Assembly (NCBI RefSeq): GCF_015686695.1
Contig: NZ_JADPMR010000001.1
Location: 2,914,001 to 2,978,000 of the forward strand
Direction: 5' to 3'
Origin: Vibrio nitrifigilis
Lineage (GTDB): Bacteria > Pseudomonadota > Gammaproteobacteria > Enterobacterales > Vibrionaceae
Length of the DNA stretch: 64,000 nucleotides
Below are positions 52,716 through 61,799 of this stretch, piece by piece. The position numbers and the translations under genes were made by a program. Position 1 is the first letter of the stretch, and each line of letters begins with the position of its first letter. The notes under the pieces are model-generated. The model was not told the origin of the DNA and ran no database searches. It worked only from the letters and a program-made list of their open reading frames with translations.

Positions 52716-52790
52716 ACATATAAAAATAGGTGAAAATCACCGTCCAGTTGGGCTCTGTTCTCAGCTTCAATAGGATCACGACAACAATAA

Positions 52791-54368
52791 GTGAGTCATA
52801 TTTTGACTAAATTTGCCGAGCGACTTCAGCGAGTCGCAAAAAGACCAGAAGTGTTTAAAGCATTCGGCCGTGGCGTCGAACGTGAGACATTACGTTACAA
52901 TGACGATGGAGCTATTGCTCAGACACCTCACCCAAAAGAGTTGGGCGCGGCGTTAACCAATAAATGGGTGACCACCGATTTTGCAGAGTCCCTACTTGAG
53001 TTCATTACGCCCGTGTCTAACGATGTGGATACGTTACTGAATCAACTGTCGGATATTCATCATTTTACTCAAACCAAGTTACATAACGAGCAGATGTGGC
53101 CAATGTCGATGCCATGTTATGTGAATAAAGAAGATGATATTACTATCGCGCAATTCGGACAGTCTAATTCAGGTCGTATGAAGACACTTTATCGAGCTGG
53201 ACTAAAACGTCGGTATGGCAGTTTGATGCAAATTATTTCTGGTGTGCATTTTAACTTCTCTTTTCCTGAGTCGTTCTGGGATGCCCTTTATGGTGAGCAG
53301 AGTGATGAACAGCGGCAGGCAACAAAGTCCAAAGCTTATTTTGGTATCATTCGTAACTATTATCGTTTTGGCTGGCTTATTCCTTATTTCTTTGGGGCAT
53401 CACCGGCTATTTGCTCATCGTTTATCCAAGGTCGTAAAACAGACTTACCATTTGAAAGTATTGGTAAAACTTTATATCTACCTTACGCGACATCATTACG
53501 TTTAAGTGATCTTGGTTATACTAATCACGCACAGAGCGCATTAAAAATTGGCTTCAATAGTATTGATGAATATTTAGATGGCTTAAATCGAGCGATTCGC
53601 ACGCCTTCTGAAGAGTTTGCTCAATTGGGTATAAAAGTGGATGGGGAATATCGTCAATTAAACGGCAATGTTCTGCAGATCGAGAATGAGCTGTATGCTC
53701 CAATTCGTCCTAAGCGAGTAGCTAAACGTGGTGAAAAACCTTCCCAAGCCTTGTCTCGTGCTGGCGTAGAATATATTGAAGTTCGTTCATTAGATGTTAA
53801 CCCATTTAGCCCTGTTGGTATTACTGAACAACAAGTTCGCTTCTTAGATTTGCTGCTTACTTGGATGGCTCTTTCTGATTCAGACCCAATGGATGAGTGC
53901 GAATTAGGATGCTGGCGAGATAACTGGCGTAAAGTTGTGATTGAAGGTCGCAAACCAGGCTTGATGCTACAAATTGGCTGTCATGGTGAACAACTGACGC
54001 TGCAAGAGTGGGCAAAACGAGTGTTCTCAGACCTAAAATTGGTTGCTGAGTTAATGGATTCGGTCAATGGTGAGACCCACTATCAATCGGTATGTCATGA
54101 ACTAGAACGCTGGATAGATAATCCAGAACTGACATTGTCGGCGAAGTTCTTAGAAAAAGTGAAGCAAGCTGGTGGTCTCGGTAAGCTTGGCTGTGAACTA
54201 GGAAAAGCGTATCGTAAAGAAAATGCGGAACATGCTTATCGCGTTTATTCTGAAGAACTGATGCAACAAGAAGTGACTCGTTCCTTAGCAGCGTTACAAG
54301 AGTTAGAAGCAAGCGATACATTAAGCTTCGATGACTTCTTAGAACAGTATTTTTCATATTTAAAGTAG
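52791..54368 (+). CDS. gshA: Glutamate-cysteine ligase GshA
   Basis: A 525-residue gamma-glutamylcysteine synthetase, the first step of glutathione synthesis. Family blocks GVERETLRYNDDG, KWVTTDFAESLLEFITPV, SGVHFNFSFP and NVLQIENELYAPIRPKR align along E. coli GshA. I take GTG 52791 (MSHILTKFAERL); TTG 52803 is a possible alternative, since no strong ribosome-binding site is seen for either. A lipoprotein gene follows after one base. Confidence 0.95.
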   Translation: MSHILTKFAERLQRVAKRPEVFKAFGRGVERETLRYNDDGAIAQTPHPKELGAALTNKWVTTDFAESLLEFITPVSNDVDTLLNQLSDIHHFTQTKLHNEQMWPMSMPCYVNKEDDITIAQFGQSNSGRMKTLYRAGLKRRYGSLMQIISGVHFNFSFPESFWDALYGEQSDEQRQATKSKAYFGIIRNYYRFGWLIPYFFGASPAICSSFIQGRKTDLPFESIGKTLYLPYATSLRLSDLGYTNHAQSALKIGFNSIDEYLDGLNRAIRTPSEEFAQLGIKVDGEYRQLNGNVLQIENELYAPIRPKRVAKRGEKPSQALSRAGVEYIEVRSLDVNPFSPVGITEQQVRFLDLLLTWMALSDSDPMDECELGCWRDNWRKVVIEGRKPGLMLQIGCHGEQLTLQEWAKRVFSDLKLVAELMDSVNGETHYQSVCHELERWIDNPELTLSAKFLEKVKQAGGLGKLGCELGKAYRKENAEHAYRVYSEELMQQEVTRSLAALQELEASDTLSFDDFLEQYFSYLK

Positions 54369-54369
54369 T

Positions 54370-54975
54370 ATGCAGCAGGTAATACGTCGGTTGACGTTAA
54401 TGGTTATGTTAGTATTAAGCGGTTGTGCAACTTCGCCACCGAGTAACCAGAACGATATCTGTGCAATCTTCCGTGAAAAACCTGATTGGTATGAAGCGGC
54501 ATTAGATATGAACAAAGAGTGGGGAACGCCCATTCAAATTGCAATGGCGATTATCAAACAAGAAAGTTCTTTTCATCATGATGCGAAACCGCCAAAAGAT
54601 TACCTCTTAGGGTTTATCCCGTGGGGGAGAGTTTCTAGCGCTTACGGTTATGCTCAGGCCCAAGATCCTGCCTGGGATGACTTTCAAAATGCTACGGATA
54701 ATGGAGGCTCTCGCAATGATTTTGAAGATGCGATGATGTTTGTTGGTTGGTATACCCGTGAAACTCATCGTATCCTTGGGGTATCAATGTGGGATACTTA
54801 TCATCAATATTTGGCGTATCATGAAGGTCGCGGTGGACTAAAAAGTCATTCGTACCGTTCTAAGCCTTCTGTGATGAGAGTTGCACGTAAAGTTGAACGT
54901 CAAGCCAAAACCTATGGTTGGCAACTAAAGAAATGCCGTAAAGAGCTGGACGATAATTTAAGTTGGTTCTTCTAA
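54370..54975 (+). CDS. Lipoprotein with SLT-like (lysozyme-type) domain
   Basis: A 201-residue predicted lipoprotein with signal peptide and lipobox LSGC (C19). The segment QIAMAIIKQESSFHHDA (about 56-72) resembles the first motif of soluble lytic transglycosylases, with E65 as the candidate catalytic Glu, and YGYAQAQDPAW resembles their second motif. It may cleave or bind peptidoglycan, but the match is partial. It lies one base after gshA and 26 bp before luxS, so all three may be one transcript. Confidence 0.75.
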   Translation: MQQVIRRLTLMVMLVLSGCATSPPSNQNDICAIFREKPDWYEAALDMNKEWGTPIQIAMAIIKQESSFHHDAKPPKDYLLGFIPWGRVSSAYGYAQAQDPAWDDFQNATDNGGSRNDFEDAMMFVGWYTRETHRILGVSMWDTYHQYLAYHEGRGGLKSHSYRSKPSVMRVARKVERQAKTYGWQLKKCRKELDDNLSWFF

Positions 54976-55001
54976 ATCAACAAGCAATGGAGAAATTAAT
55001 T

Positions 55002-55520
55002 ATGCCACTATTAGACAGTTTCACCGTCGATCACACTCGTATGCACGCACCAGCAGTGCGCGTGGCGAAAAATATGAAAACTCCAAGCGGTGATACTATC
55101 ACTGTTTTCGATTTGCGTTTTACAGTGCCTAACAAAGACATTTTGTCAGAAAAAGGGATTCACACTCTAGAACATTTGTTTGCGGGCTTTATGCGCGCAC
55201 ATCTAAATGGTTCTGATGTTGAAATTATTGATATTTCTCCAATGGGATGCCGTACTGGTTTCTACATGAGCTTAATTGGTGCTCCTGATGAAGCTCGCGT
55301 AGCTAACGCTTGGCTAGCAGCAATGAAAGATGTGCTGACAGTAGAAGATCAAAACAAAATTCCTGAATTGAATAAGTACCAATGTGGCACGGCTGCTATG
55401 CACTCTTTAGATGAAGCAAAACAGATCGCACAAAACGTGATCGATGCCGGTGTTCAAGTGAATAAAAATGATGACCTTGCGCTACCTGAAGAGATGTTAA
55501 AAGAGCTTAAAGTTCACTAA
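55002..55520 (+). CDS. luxS: S-ribosylhomocysteine lyase LuxS
   Basis: A 172-residue metal enzyme that splits S-ribosylhomocysteine to homocysteine and DPD, the precursor of autoinducer-2. Metal ligands H54 and H58 (HTLEH) and C128 (YQCGT), and catalytic C83 (MGCRTGFY), are all present. The start MPLLDSFTVDHTRMHAPAVR has GGAGAAA upstream and gives the standard length; a longer in-frame start overlapping the lipoprotein gene is rejected. The gshA-luxS proximity is seen in other Vibrio and enterobacteria. Confidence 0.98.
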   Translation: MPLLDSFTVDHTRMHAPAVRVAKNMKTPSGDTITVFDLRFTVPNKDILSEKGIHTLEHLFAGFMRAHLNGSDVEIIDISPMGCRTGFYMSLIGAPDEARVANAWLAAMKDVLTVEDQNKIPELNKYQCGTAAMHSLDEAKQIAQNVIDAGVQVNKNDDLALPEEMLKELKVH

Positions 55521-55549
55521 GTAATGATTAAGGTAAAACCTTAAAAGAA

Positions 55550-55578
55550 AAGGGCTTGGTATCACCAAGCCCTTTTTG
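55550..55578. terminator. Terminator between convergent luxS and yfjD
   Basis: AAGGGCTTGGT/ACCAAGCCCTT (55550-55560, 55564-55574) with a 3-nt loop; A and T tracts on both sides. Confidence 0.93.
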
Positions 55579-55586
55579 TTTCTCAA

Positions 55587-56870
55587 TTATTTCTGCTTTT
55601 TCTTCTTCAATTTAGAAGGGAATACCTTAACCAATTTAATGCGGTTTTCTTCTAACTCAAGAATTTCCATTGGGTGTTTGGCGACTTCGACACTCAGTTT
55701 ACTTTCTGGTATTTCTTCTAAATGTTCCAAAATCAAACCGTTCAACGTACGAGGACCGTCGGTGGGTAATTTCCAACGTAAGCTCTTGTTGATATCACGA
55801 ATGTTGGCACTGCCCTCGATTAAGAAACTACCGTCACTTTGCGGAGTGATCTCTTCCGCTAGGCTTGGCTGCATAGAGGTAGTAAATTCCCCAACGATCT
55901 CTTCTAAGATATCTTCTAACGTTACAAGGCCAACAATGTCACCATACTCATCAACAATAAGACCAATGCGTTCTTTATTACGTTGGAATTTTAGTAACTG
56001 AACGTTTAACGGTGTACCTTCTGGAATAAAGTAGACTTCATCTGCTGCGCGTAATAACGTTTCTTTATTGAGCTCGTTTTTTTCCAGCATTAAGCGGGAG
56101 GCATCACGCAAACGTAAGATACCTACCACTTCATCAATTTGATCGCGGTATAGAACCACTCGGCCATGAGGTGAGTGGGTCAACTGGCGAACGGTAGATT
56201 TCCAATCGTCGTTAATGTTGATACCGGTTATTTCATTACGAGGAACCATAATGTCATTCACAGTGACATGCTCTAGGTCCAATATCGATAGCAGCATGTC
56301 TTGGTGACGACGAGGAATCAGTCCGCCAGCTTCATTTACAACAGTGCGGAGTTCTTCTGAGTTTAGTGATTCGTCATTATTCGCTTGGGGCTTAAGCCCC
56401 AATATCATGATAAAACCATTAGTGATGAAGTTCATAAATATTACGAGTGGGGATAAGAACTTCAACAAAAAGGAAAGTATGTAGCTACTCGCATAAGAGA
56501 TTTTTTCTGGATAGAGCGCTGCAATGGTTTTAGGTGTCACTTCGGCAAATACCAATACCACCATAGTCAGAACACCTGTTGCAATTGCAACGCCCATGTC
56601 GCCATATAAACGTTGACCAATAATAGTCGCTATGGCAGAGGCCATAATGTTGACTAAGTTGTTTCCAATAAGGATTAAGCCAATGAGACGATCTGGACGG
56701 TTTAACAGCTTCTCTACGCGTTTAGCCCCTTTATGGCCAGTGTTAGATAAGTGTTTTAGTTTGTAGCGGTTCAGAGACATCATGCCTGTTTCTGAGCCGG
56801 AAAAATACGCAGATATAACAATGAGACAAGCAAGTAGCGTAAACAATATACCCAAAGATATGTGGTCCAA
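55587..56870 (-). CDS. yfjD: HlyC/CorC family membrane protein YfjD (CNNM, CBS, CorC domains)
   Basis: A 427-residue protein with an N-terminal CNNM/DUF21 membrane domain (about 1-180), a CBS pair (about 195-325, DIMVPRNEI ... GLVTLEDILEEIVGE) and a C-terminal CorC_HlyC domain (about 340-415). The family is linked to magnesium and cobalt efflux. It aligns from the first residue with E. coli YfjD if the start is TTG 56870 (MDHISLG); no in-frame ATG lies nearby. The C-terminus is Lys-rich. The yfjD-ypjD-ffh neighbourhood is as in E. coli. Confidence 0.92.
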   Translation of the reverse strand: MDHISLGILFTLLACLIVISAYFSGSETGMMSLNRYKLKHLSNTGHKGAKRVEKLLNRPDRLIGLILIGNNLVNIMASAIATIIGQRLYGDMGVAIATGVLTMVVLVFAEVTPKTIAALYPEKISYASSYILSFLLKFLSPLVIFMNFITNGFIMILGLKPQANNDESLNSEELRTVVNEAGGLIPRRHQDMLLSILDLEHVTVNDIMVPRNEITGININDDWKSTVRQLTHSPHGRVVLYRDQIDEVVGILRLRDASRLMLEKNELNKETLLRAADEVYFIPEGTPLNVQLLKFQRNKERIGLIVDEYGDIVGLVTLEDILEEIVGEFTTSMQPSLAEEITPQSDGSFLIEGSANIRDINKSLRWKLPTDGPRTLNGLILEHLEEIPESKLSVEVAKHPMEILELEENRIKLVKVFPSKLKKKKQK

Positions 56871-56955
56871 AACGATCCATTTCCTTAAAATAATTTGAGT
56901 AATTAATGACCTAACCTAGGTTAGGTGTCAATGATGAAAAGGTCTAAAATCGACC

Positions 56956-57750
56956 TTAACTAAGAATGAATTCTTTTACAAATCGACTACCAAAGTAAGC
57001 AAGGGTCAAAATGAAAGCGCCAAGAACTGATAGCCAGGTCACTCGCTTGCCACGCCAACCATTTTGATAATGTCCCCACAAAAGGATGGCGTAAACAACC
57101 CACGCGATGAATGACAATATGCCTTTGTGAGCTTTCCCTTCAGCAAACATATCAGTAATAAACCAGAAACCAGTGATTAAGGTTCCTGTCAGTAAGGCTT
57201 CACCGACAATAATGATTTTAAATAAATGCCGCTCAACTCGTAATAATGGAGGAAGGTTAGGGTTAATCGCTAAGCTTTTTTTGCTCTTTAATTTATGATC
57301 AAGCCAAGCAAGCTGAATGGCATAAAGAGCACCGATACACATCGTAGAATAAGAGAACAATGCGAAAGAAATATGAATCAACAACGCTGAATTATGTTCG
57401 AAGTGAGTCATGAATGTATTGGGTACAAAGTTAGCGACAACGAGGATGATTGCCGAAAAACTGTACACAATTGGAAGGAGAAACCATAATCGTGCTTTGA
57501 ACATGGAAGCAGTCATTAGCACCGAAATTAAAAAGCTCGCAACAGAGGCAACATTGAGAATACTCAGGTTTTGTCCATTGTTATGGAAAATAAGATCGCC
57601 AAGTAACCATGCGTGGAATATGACAGCAAGGGCTGCGCTACCAAAGACGGTTTTGGTTTTGATTCCGGTTTGATTGACCACACCTGGAACAATCATTGCT
57701 ATTGATACAAAGTATAAAACGGCGGCAACGACTGTAATTAAGTTGTCCAT
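56956..57750 (-). CDS. ypjD: CcsA/YpjD-type inner membrane protein
   Basis: A 264-residue polytopic membrane protein of the cytochrome c assembly (CcsA/ResC-like) family, closely similar to E. coli YpjD (263 aa): QNLSILNVASVASFLISV, the paired-His region HISFALFSYSTMCIGALYAIQLAW and WGHYQNGWRGKRVTW. About eight membrane helices are predicted. Its role is not established. ATG 57750 is chosen over a GTG three codons upstream. Divergent from ffh. Confidence 0.92.
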   Translation of the reverse strand: MDNLITVVAAVLYFVSIAMIVPGVVNQTGIKTKTVFGSAALAVIFHAWLLGDLIFHNNGQNLSILNVASVASFLISVLMTASMFKARLWFLLPIVYSFSAIILVVANFVPNTFMTHFEHNSALLIHISFALFSYSTMCIGALYAIQLAWLDHKLKSKKSLAINPNLPPLLRVERHLFKIIIVGEALLTGTLITGFWFITDMFAEGKAHKGILSFIAWVVYAILLWGHYQNGWRGKRVTWLSVLGAFILTLAYFGSRFVKEFILS

Positions 57751-57963
57751 GTTTCTCACTAAATCGATGAATGAATTTGCTGATTATACCTTGAGTGATG
57801 GTAATGAGCTATGTGGTTTCGTCAATGATTTTTAACCGTTGAGTTAGAAAAAATTGCCCCAATGTCATAGTAAATGTTTACGCTGGTCTCTCACGGGTAT
57901 GACTATGAGGCAGGCTAAGGTATACTCACGTTAGATTATCGCCTGATAGCGAAGAGAATAGAG

Positions 57964-59337
57964 ATGTTTGAGAATTTAACCGATCGATTATCCAAAACGC
58001 TGAAGAACATCAGCGGTAAAGGTCGTCTTACTGAAGACAATATTAAAGAAACACTGCGTGAAGTGCGCATGGCGTTGTTAGAAGCGGACGTGGCACTTCC
58101 TGTTGTTCGTGATTTTGTTAAACGCGTTAAAGAAAATGCGGTGGGTGTTGAAGTCTCTAAGTCACTGACACCGGGCCAAGAGTTCATCAAAATAGTTCAA
58201 GCACAGCTTGAAGCTGTGATGGGTGAATCTAATGAAGCTCTTGATTTAGCCGCGCAACCGCCAGCAGTGATTTTAATGGCTGGTTTACAAGGTGCTGGTA
58301 AAACGACCAGTGTCGGTAAGTTATCTAAGTTATTAACTGAGCGCGATAAGAAGAAAGTCTTGGTTGTTTCTGCCGACGTTTACCGTCCTGCAGCAATCCA
58401 ACAGCTTGAAACTTTAGCAAGTGATGTGGGCGTTGATTTCTTCCCTTCTTCGGCAGATCAGAAACCCATTGATATTGCGAATGGTGCCATCGAGCATGCG
58501 AAGAAGAAATTTTACGATGTTGTGATCGTCGATACTGCAGGCCGTCTAGCCGTTGACGAACAGATGATGGCTGAGATTAAAGAGCTGCACCAAGCGATTA
58601 ATCCAGTAGAAACCCTGTTTGTTGTCGATGCCATGACGGGTCAAGATGCGGCGAATACGGCTAAATCATTTGGCGATACGCTTCCGTTAACTGGTGTGAT
58701 TCTTACTAAAGTTGATGGTGATGCTCGCGGTGGTGCGGCGCTATCTGTTCGACATATTACCGGTAAACCGATCAAATTCTTAGGTGTCGGTGAAAAAACA
58801 GATGCTTTAGAACCTTTCCATCCAGATCGCGTAGCATCGCGAATTCTTGGTATGGGCGATGTGCTTTCTCTTATCGAAGACTTGCAACGTAACGTCGATC
58901 ATGAAAAAGCGGAAAAGCTAGCTAAGAAATTTAAGCAGAAGAAAGGCTTTGATTTAGAAGACTTCCGTGAGCAATTAGGTCAGATGCAGAACATGGGCGG
59001 TATGATGGGAATGATGGATAAGCTTCCTGGTATGTCTCAACTTCCTGCGGGTGTTAAAGATAAAGTTGACGACAAAATCTTTAAACAAATGGAAGCCATC
59101 ATTAGTTCAATGACGATGAAAGAGCGTCACAACCCTGATTTAATCAAAGGTTCACGTAAAAAACGCATTGCAGCAGGTTCGGGGACACAAGTTCAAGACG
59201 TTAACCGACTGCTAAAACAGTTCACCCAGATGCAAAAGATGATGAAGAAAATGCAGAAAGGTGGCATGAAAGGTATGATGCGCAACATGCAAGGCATGAT
59301 GGGCGGAATGGGGGGCGGAGGCTTCTTCGGTCGTTAA
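57964..59337 (+). CDS. ffh: Signal recognition particle protein Ffh
   Basis: A 457-residue SRP54 homologue that, with 4.5S RNA, targets nascent inner-membrane proteins. The N domain (1-85), G domain with GLQGAGKTT at 107-115, the DTAGR and TKVDGDARGG motifs, and a Met-rich M domain (about 325-457, MGGMMGMMDKLPGM and a Met/Gly tail) are all visible. Divergent from ypjD, as in E. coli. Confidence 0.98.
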   Translation: MFENLTDRLSKTLKNISGKGRLTEDNIKETLREVRMALLEADVALPVVRDFVKRVKENAVGVEVSKSLTPGQEFIKIVQAQLEAVMGESNEALDLAAQPPAVILMAGLQGAGKTTSVGKLSKLLTERDKKKVLVVSADVYRPAAIQQLETLASDVGVDFFPSSADQKPIDIANGAIEHAKKKFYDVVIVDTAGRLAVDEQMMAEIKELHQAINPVETLFVVDAMTGQDAANTAKSFGDTLPLTGVILTKVDGDARGGAALSVRHITGKPIKFLGVGEKTDALEPFHPDRVASRILGMGDVLSLIEDLQRNVDHEKAEKLAKKFKQKKGFDLEDFREQLGQMQNMGGMMGMMDKLPGMSQLPAGVKDKVDDKIFKQMEAIISSMTMKERHNPDLIKGSRKKRIAAGSGTQVQDVNRLLKQFTQMQKMMKKMQKGGMKGMMRNMQGMMGGMGGGGFFGR

Positions 59338-59449
59338 GTAATAGGATTAGAAATGAATTTTTTGATCTTTGTTTAACAAACCGTTATCTCTGTCACAGAT
59401 TTTTTACTACTTCTGAGTGGTGAAAAAGTAGCTAAACCCCTTGCAATGA

Positions 59450-59482
59450 CCCGGAATAAGAGTAAAATTCCGGGGCTTTATT
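59450..59482 (+). terminator. Hairpin between ffh and rpsP
   Basis: CCCGGAAT/ATTCCGGG (59450-59457, 59467-59474) with a 9-nt loop, followed by GCTTTATTTT. It probably terminates ffh transcripts, though it also lies in the rpsP leader. Confidence 0.7.
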
Positions 59483-59492
59483 TTGGCACGAG

Positions 59493-59527
59493 ACCCCAAA
59501 CTGTTTTTTAAGAGCGGTTGTTGGGGT
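59493..59527 (+). promoter_or_regulatory. Inverted repeat in the rpsP leader
   Basis: ACCCCAA (59493-59499) can pair with TTGGGGT (59521-59527) across a 21-nt loop containing TTTTTT. It sits 33 bases before the rpsP start and may be a leader structure. Confidence 0.4.
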
Positions 59528-59560
59528 TAATTTTATTATTGAGAAAGCAAAGAGGACGAC

Positions 59561-59809
59561 ATGGTAACCATTCGTTTGGCACGTCACGGCGCTAAAAAGC
59601 GTCCATTCTATCAAATCGTTGTTGCAGACAGCCGCAACGCAGCTACTGGCCGCTTCATCGAGAAAGTAGGTTTCTTTAACCCTACTGCAACTGGCCAAGA
59701 AGAAGGTCTACGTCTAGACCTAGATCGCGTTAAACACTGGACTGATCTAGGCGCGACAGTATCTGACCGCGTAGCTAAGCTAGTTAAAGACGCTCAAAAA
59801 GCGGCTTAA
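59561..59809 (+). CDS. rpsP: 30S ribosomal protein S16 (bS16)
   Basis: An 82-residue ribosomal protein starting MVTIRLARHGAKKRPFYQIV, with the conserved VADSRNAATGRFIEKVGFFNP. It is important for 30S assembly. First gene of rpsP-rimM-trmD-rplS, an operon conserved across bacteria. Confidence 0.98.
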   Translation: MVTIRLARHGAKKRPFYQIVVADSRNAATGRFIEKVGFFNPTATGQEEGLRLDLDRVKHWTDLGATVSDRVAKLVKDAQKAA

Positions 59810-59837
59810 TTCTATCTTAATAAGAAGTAACTAGTTT

Positions 59838-60392
59838 ATGTCGATGAAAGGTAAAGAAACGATGAGTGAGCAACAAGACAGAATCGTTGTAGGTAAATTT
59901 GGTTCTACTTATGGCATTCGAGGCTGGCTTAAAGTTTTTTCCTACACAGACAATCCAGAAAGCATTTTTGATTACAGCCCTTGGTTTGTAAAACAAAAGG
60001 GTTCGTGGGTTGAATACAAAGTAGAAAGTTGGAAGCGCCATAACAAAGGTATGGTTGTGAAACTAGACGGACTCGATATTCGTGAAGATTCGCATTTGCT
60101 GACAAATTTCGAAATAGCTATTGACCCTGCAGTGCTTCCAGAACTGTCAGAAGATGAGTTCTACTGGCGAGAATTGTTTGGTATGCAAGTGTTTACAACA
60201 AAAGGTTACAACCTTGGTGAAGTAACTGACATGTTGGAAACTGGCTCAAATGATGTTTTGGTTGTAAAAGCAAATCTGAAAGATGCTTTTGGCCAAAAGG
60301 AACGATTAATTCCGTTCCTTGAAGAGCAAGTGATCAAAAAAGTTGATCGCGAAGCTCAACGGATCGAAGTTGACTGGGATCCTGGATTCTAG
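59838..60392 (+). CDS. rimM: Ribosome maturation factor RimM
   Basis: A 184-residue 30S assembly factor that binds S19. The N-terminal RimM domain includes VVGKFGSTYGIRGWLKVFSYTD, followed by a PRC-barrel domain (about 95-180) ending VDREAQRIEVDWDPGF. The start MSMKGKETMSEQQDR matches Vibrio RimM; an internal ATG at 59862 is an alternative. Confidence 0.96.
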   Translation: MSMKGKETMSEQQDRIVVGKFGSTYGIRGWLKVFSYTDNPESIFDYSPWFVKQKGSWVEYKVESWKRHNKGMVVKLDGLDIREDSHLLTNFEIAIDPAVLPELSEDEFYWRELFGMQVFTTKGYNLGEVTDMLETGSNDVLVVKANLKDAFGQKERLIPFLEEQVIKKVDREAQRIEVDWDPGF

Positions 60393-60418
60393 CTCTGAAG
60401 ACGAGAAGGCAAAGAACA

Positions 60419-61162
60419 ATGTGGGTTGGCGTAATTAGCCTATTTCCCGAAATGTTTCGCAGCATCACGGATTTCGGAGTAACAGGTCAAGCGGTAAAAA
60501 AAGGGTTATTGTCAGTAGAAACATGGAATCCCCGTGATTTTACACATGACAAACGTCGCACGGTCGATGATAAGCCCTACGGTGGTGGCCCTGGTATGTT
60601 GATGATGGTTCAGCCTTTGCGCGATGCCATTGCAAACGCTAAGCAAGCCGCACCGGGAAAGACGAAAGTCATCTATTTATCACCTCAAGGTCGCAAACTC
60701 GACCAGCAAGGGGTTGAAGAGTTGGCTACTAATCAAAATGTTATTTTGATTTGTGGTCGCTACGAAGGAATAGATGAGCGCATTATCGAATCAGAGGTTG
60801 ACGAAGAATGGTCAATCGGCGATTTCGTAATGACAGGTGGGGAACTCCCAGCCATGACGTTAATTGATTCTGTCTCTCGGTTTATTCCGGGGGTATTAGG
60901 AGATTTTGCGTCAGCAGAAGAAGATTCTTTTGCTAATGGTTTGTTGGATTGCCCTCATTACACTCGTCCTGAAGTGTTGGATGGAAAAGAAGTACCAGCG
61001 GTACTGAAATCTGGCAATCACGAGGACGTTCGTCGCTGGCGACTAAAGCAGTCGTTAGGCCGTACCTGGACTAGAAGACCAGAACTCCTGGAAAACCTAG
61101 CTCTGACTGACGAACAGGAACTATTACTGGCTGAGTTCATTAAAGAGACTCAGAACCCGTAA
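60419..61162 (+). CDS. trmD: tRNA (guanine-N1)-methyltransferase TrmD
   Basis: A 247-residue SPOUT-class enzyme that methylates G37 of tRNAs. The trefoil-knot SAM site is visible in YLSPQGRKLDQQGVEELA, ICGRYEGIDERIIE and SIGDFVMTGGELPAM; PYGGGPGMLMMVQPL lies near the start. It follows rimM by 26 bp. Confidence 0.98.
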   Translation: MWVGVISLFPEMFRSITDFGVTGQAVKKGLLSVETWNPRDFTHDKRRTVDDKPYGGGPGMLMMVQPLRDAIANAKQAAPGKTKVIYLSPQGRKLDQQGVEELATNQNVILICGRYEGIDERIIESEVDEEWSIGDFVMTGGELPAMTLIDSVSRFIPGVLGDFASAEEDSFANGLLDCPHYTRPEVLDGKEVPAVLKSGNHEDVRRWRLKQSLGRTWTRRPELLENLALTDEQELLLAEFIKETQNP

Positions 61163-61203
61163 CCTATTTTATTTAGTATCAGTTTATTCTAGGAATTTAA
61201 ATA

Positions 61204-61557
61204 ATGAGTAACATCATCAAAGCTCTTGAAGAAGAGCAAATGAAAAAAGACCTACCTAACTTCGCACCAGGTGACACTGTTGTTGTACAAGTTAAGGTAA
61301 AAGAAGGTGACCGTGAACGTCTACAGGCGTTCGAAGGTGTTGTAATCGCGATTCGTAACCGCGGTCTACACTCAGCTTTCACTGTTCGTAAAATCTCTAA
61401 CGGTGAAGGTGTTGAGCGTACTTTCCAAACTCACTCACCAGTTGTTGATAGCATTGAAGTGAAACGTCGTGGTGCTGTACGTCGTGCCAAACTGTACTAC
61501 CTACGTGAACTATCTGGTAAAGCTGCTCGTATTAAAGAGAAGCTTGCTAAGAAGTAA
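61204..61557 (+). CDS. rplS: 50S ribosomal protein L19 (bL19)
   Basis: A 117-residue ribosomal protein with FAPGDTVVVQVKVKEGDRERLQ and VKRRGAVRRAKLYYLRELSGK. Located at the 30S-50S interface. Last gene of the operon; a strong terminator follows and marks the end of core genome in this window. Confidence 0.98.
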   Translation: MSNIIKALEEEQMKKDLPNFAPGDTVVVQVKVKEGDRERLQAFEGVVIAIRNRGLHSAFTVRKISNGEGVERTFQTHSPVVDSIEVKRRGAVRRAKLYYLRELSGKAARIKEKLAKK

Positions 61558-61579
61558 TGCTAGAACTCGCGTTCTCATA

Positions 61580-61609
61580 AAAACGGAGCCCTTTGGGCTC
61601 CGTTTTTTT
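61580..61609 (+). terminator. Terminator of rpsP-rimM-trmD-rplS
   Basis: AAAACGGAGCCC/GGGCTCCGTTTT (61580-61591, 61595-61606) with a 3-nt loop and a run of seven T. Confidence 0.95.
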
Positions 61610-61624
61610 ATATCTGTAAATAGC

Positions 61625-61654
61625 GAAGAAGTGAAAACTGAAGAAGTAAAAACT
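61625..61654 (+). repeat. Imperfect 15-bp tandem repeat near the element end
   Basis: GAAGAAGTGAAAACT (61625-61639) is followed directly by GAAGAAGTAAAAACT (61640-61654), one mismatch. It lies 16 bp beyond the rplS terminator and could be part of an attachment or recombinase-binding region. Confidence 0.7.
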
Positions 61655-61710
61655 AAAAAATGGCTTCACCAGGTAATATATAGTAACTTTCAGAGTGTAT
61701 ATTGTATATT

Positions 61711-61734
61711 AAGGCAGAGAAATCTGCCTTTTTA
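61711..61734 (+). terminator. Hairpin with T-tract upstream of the recombinase gene
   Basis: AAGGCAGA/TCTGCCTT (61711-61718, 61723-61730) with a GAAA-type loop (GAAA) followed by TTTA. It could insulate the element from rplS read-through. Confidence 0.7.
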
Positions 61735-61737
61735 TTG

Positions 61738-61780
61738 TACAATCTACATTGTAGGTATATAGTCAATGGTATGTACTATA
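61738..61780 (+). promoter_or_regulatory. Paired dyads before the recombinase gene
   Basis: TACAAT-CTAC-ATTGTA (61738-61753) is followed by TATAGT/ACTATA (61758-61763, 61775-61780). They lie 20-60 bp before the recombinase start and may be its operator, promoter or recombinase-binding sites. Confidence 0.45.
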
Positions 61781-61799
61781 TGTATAGGGAAAGCATAAT

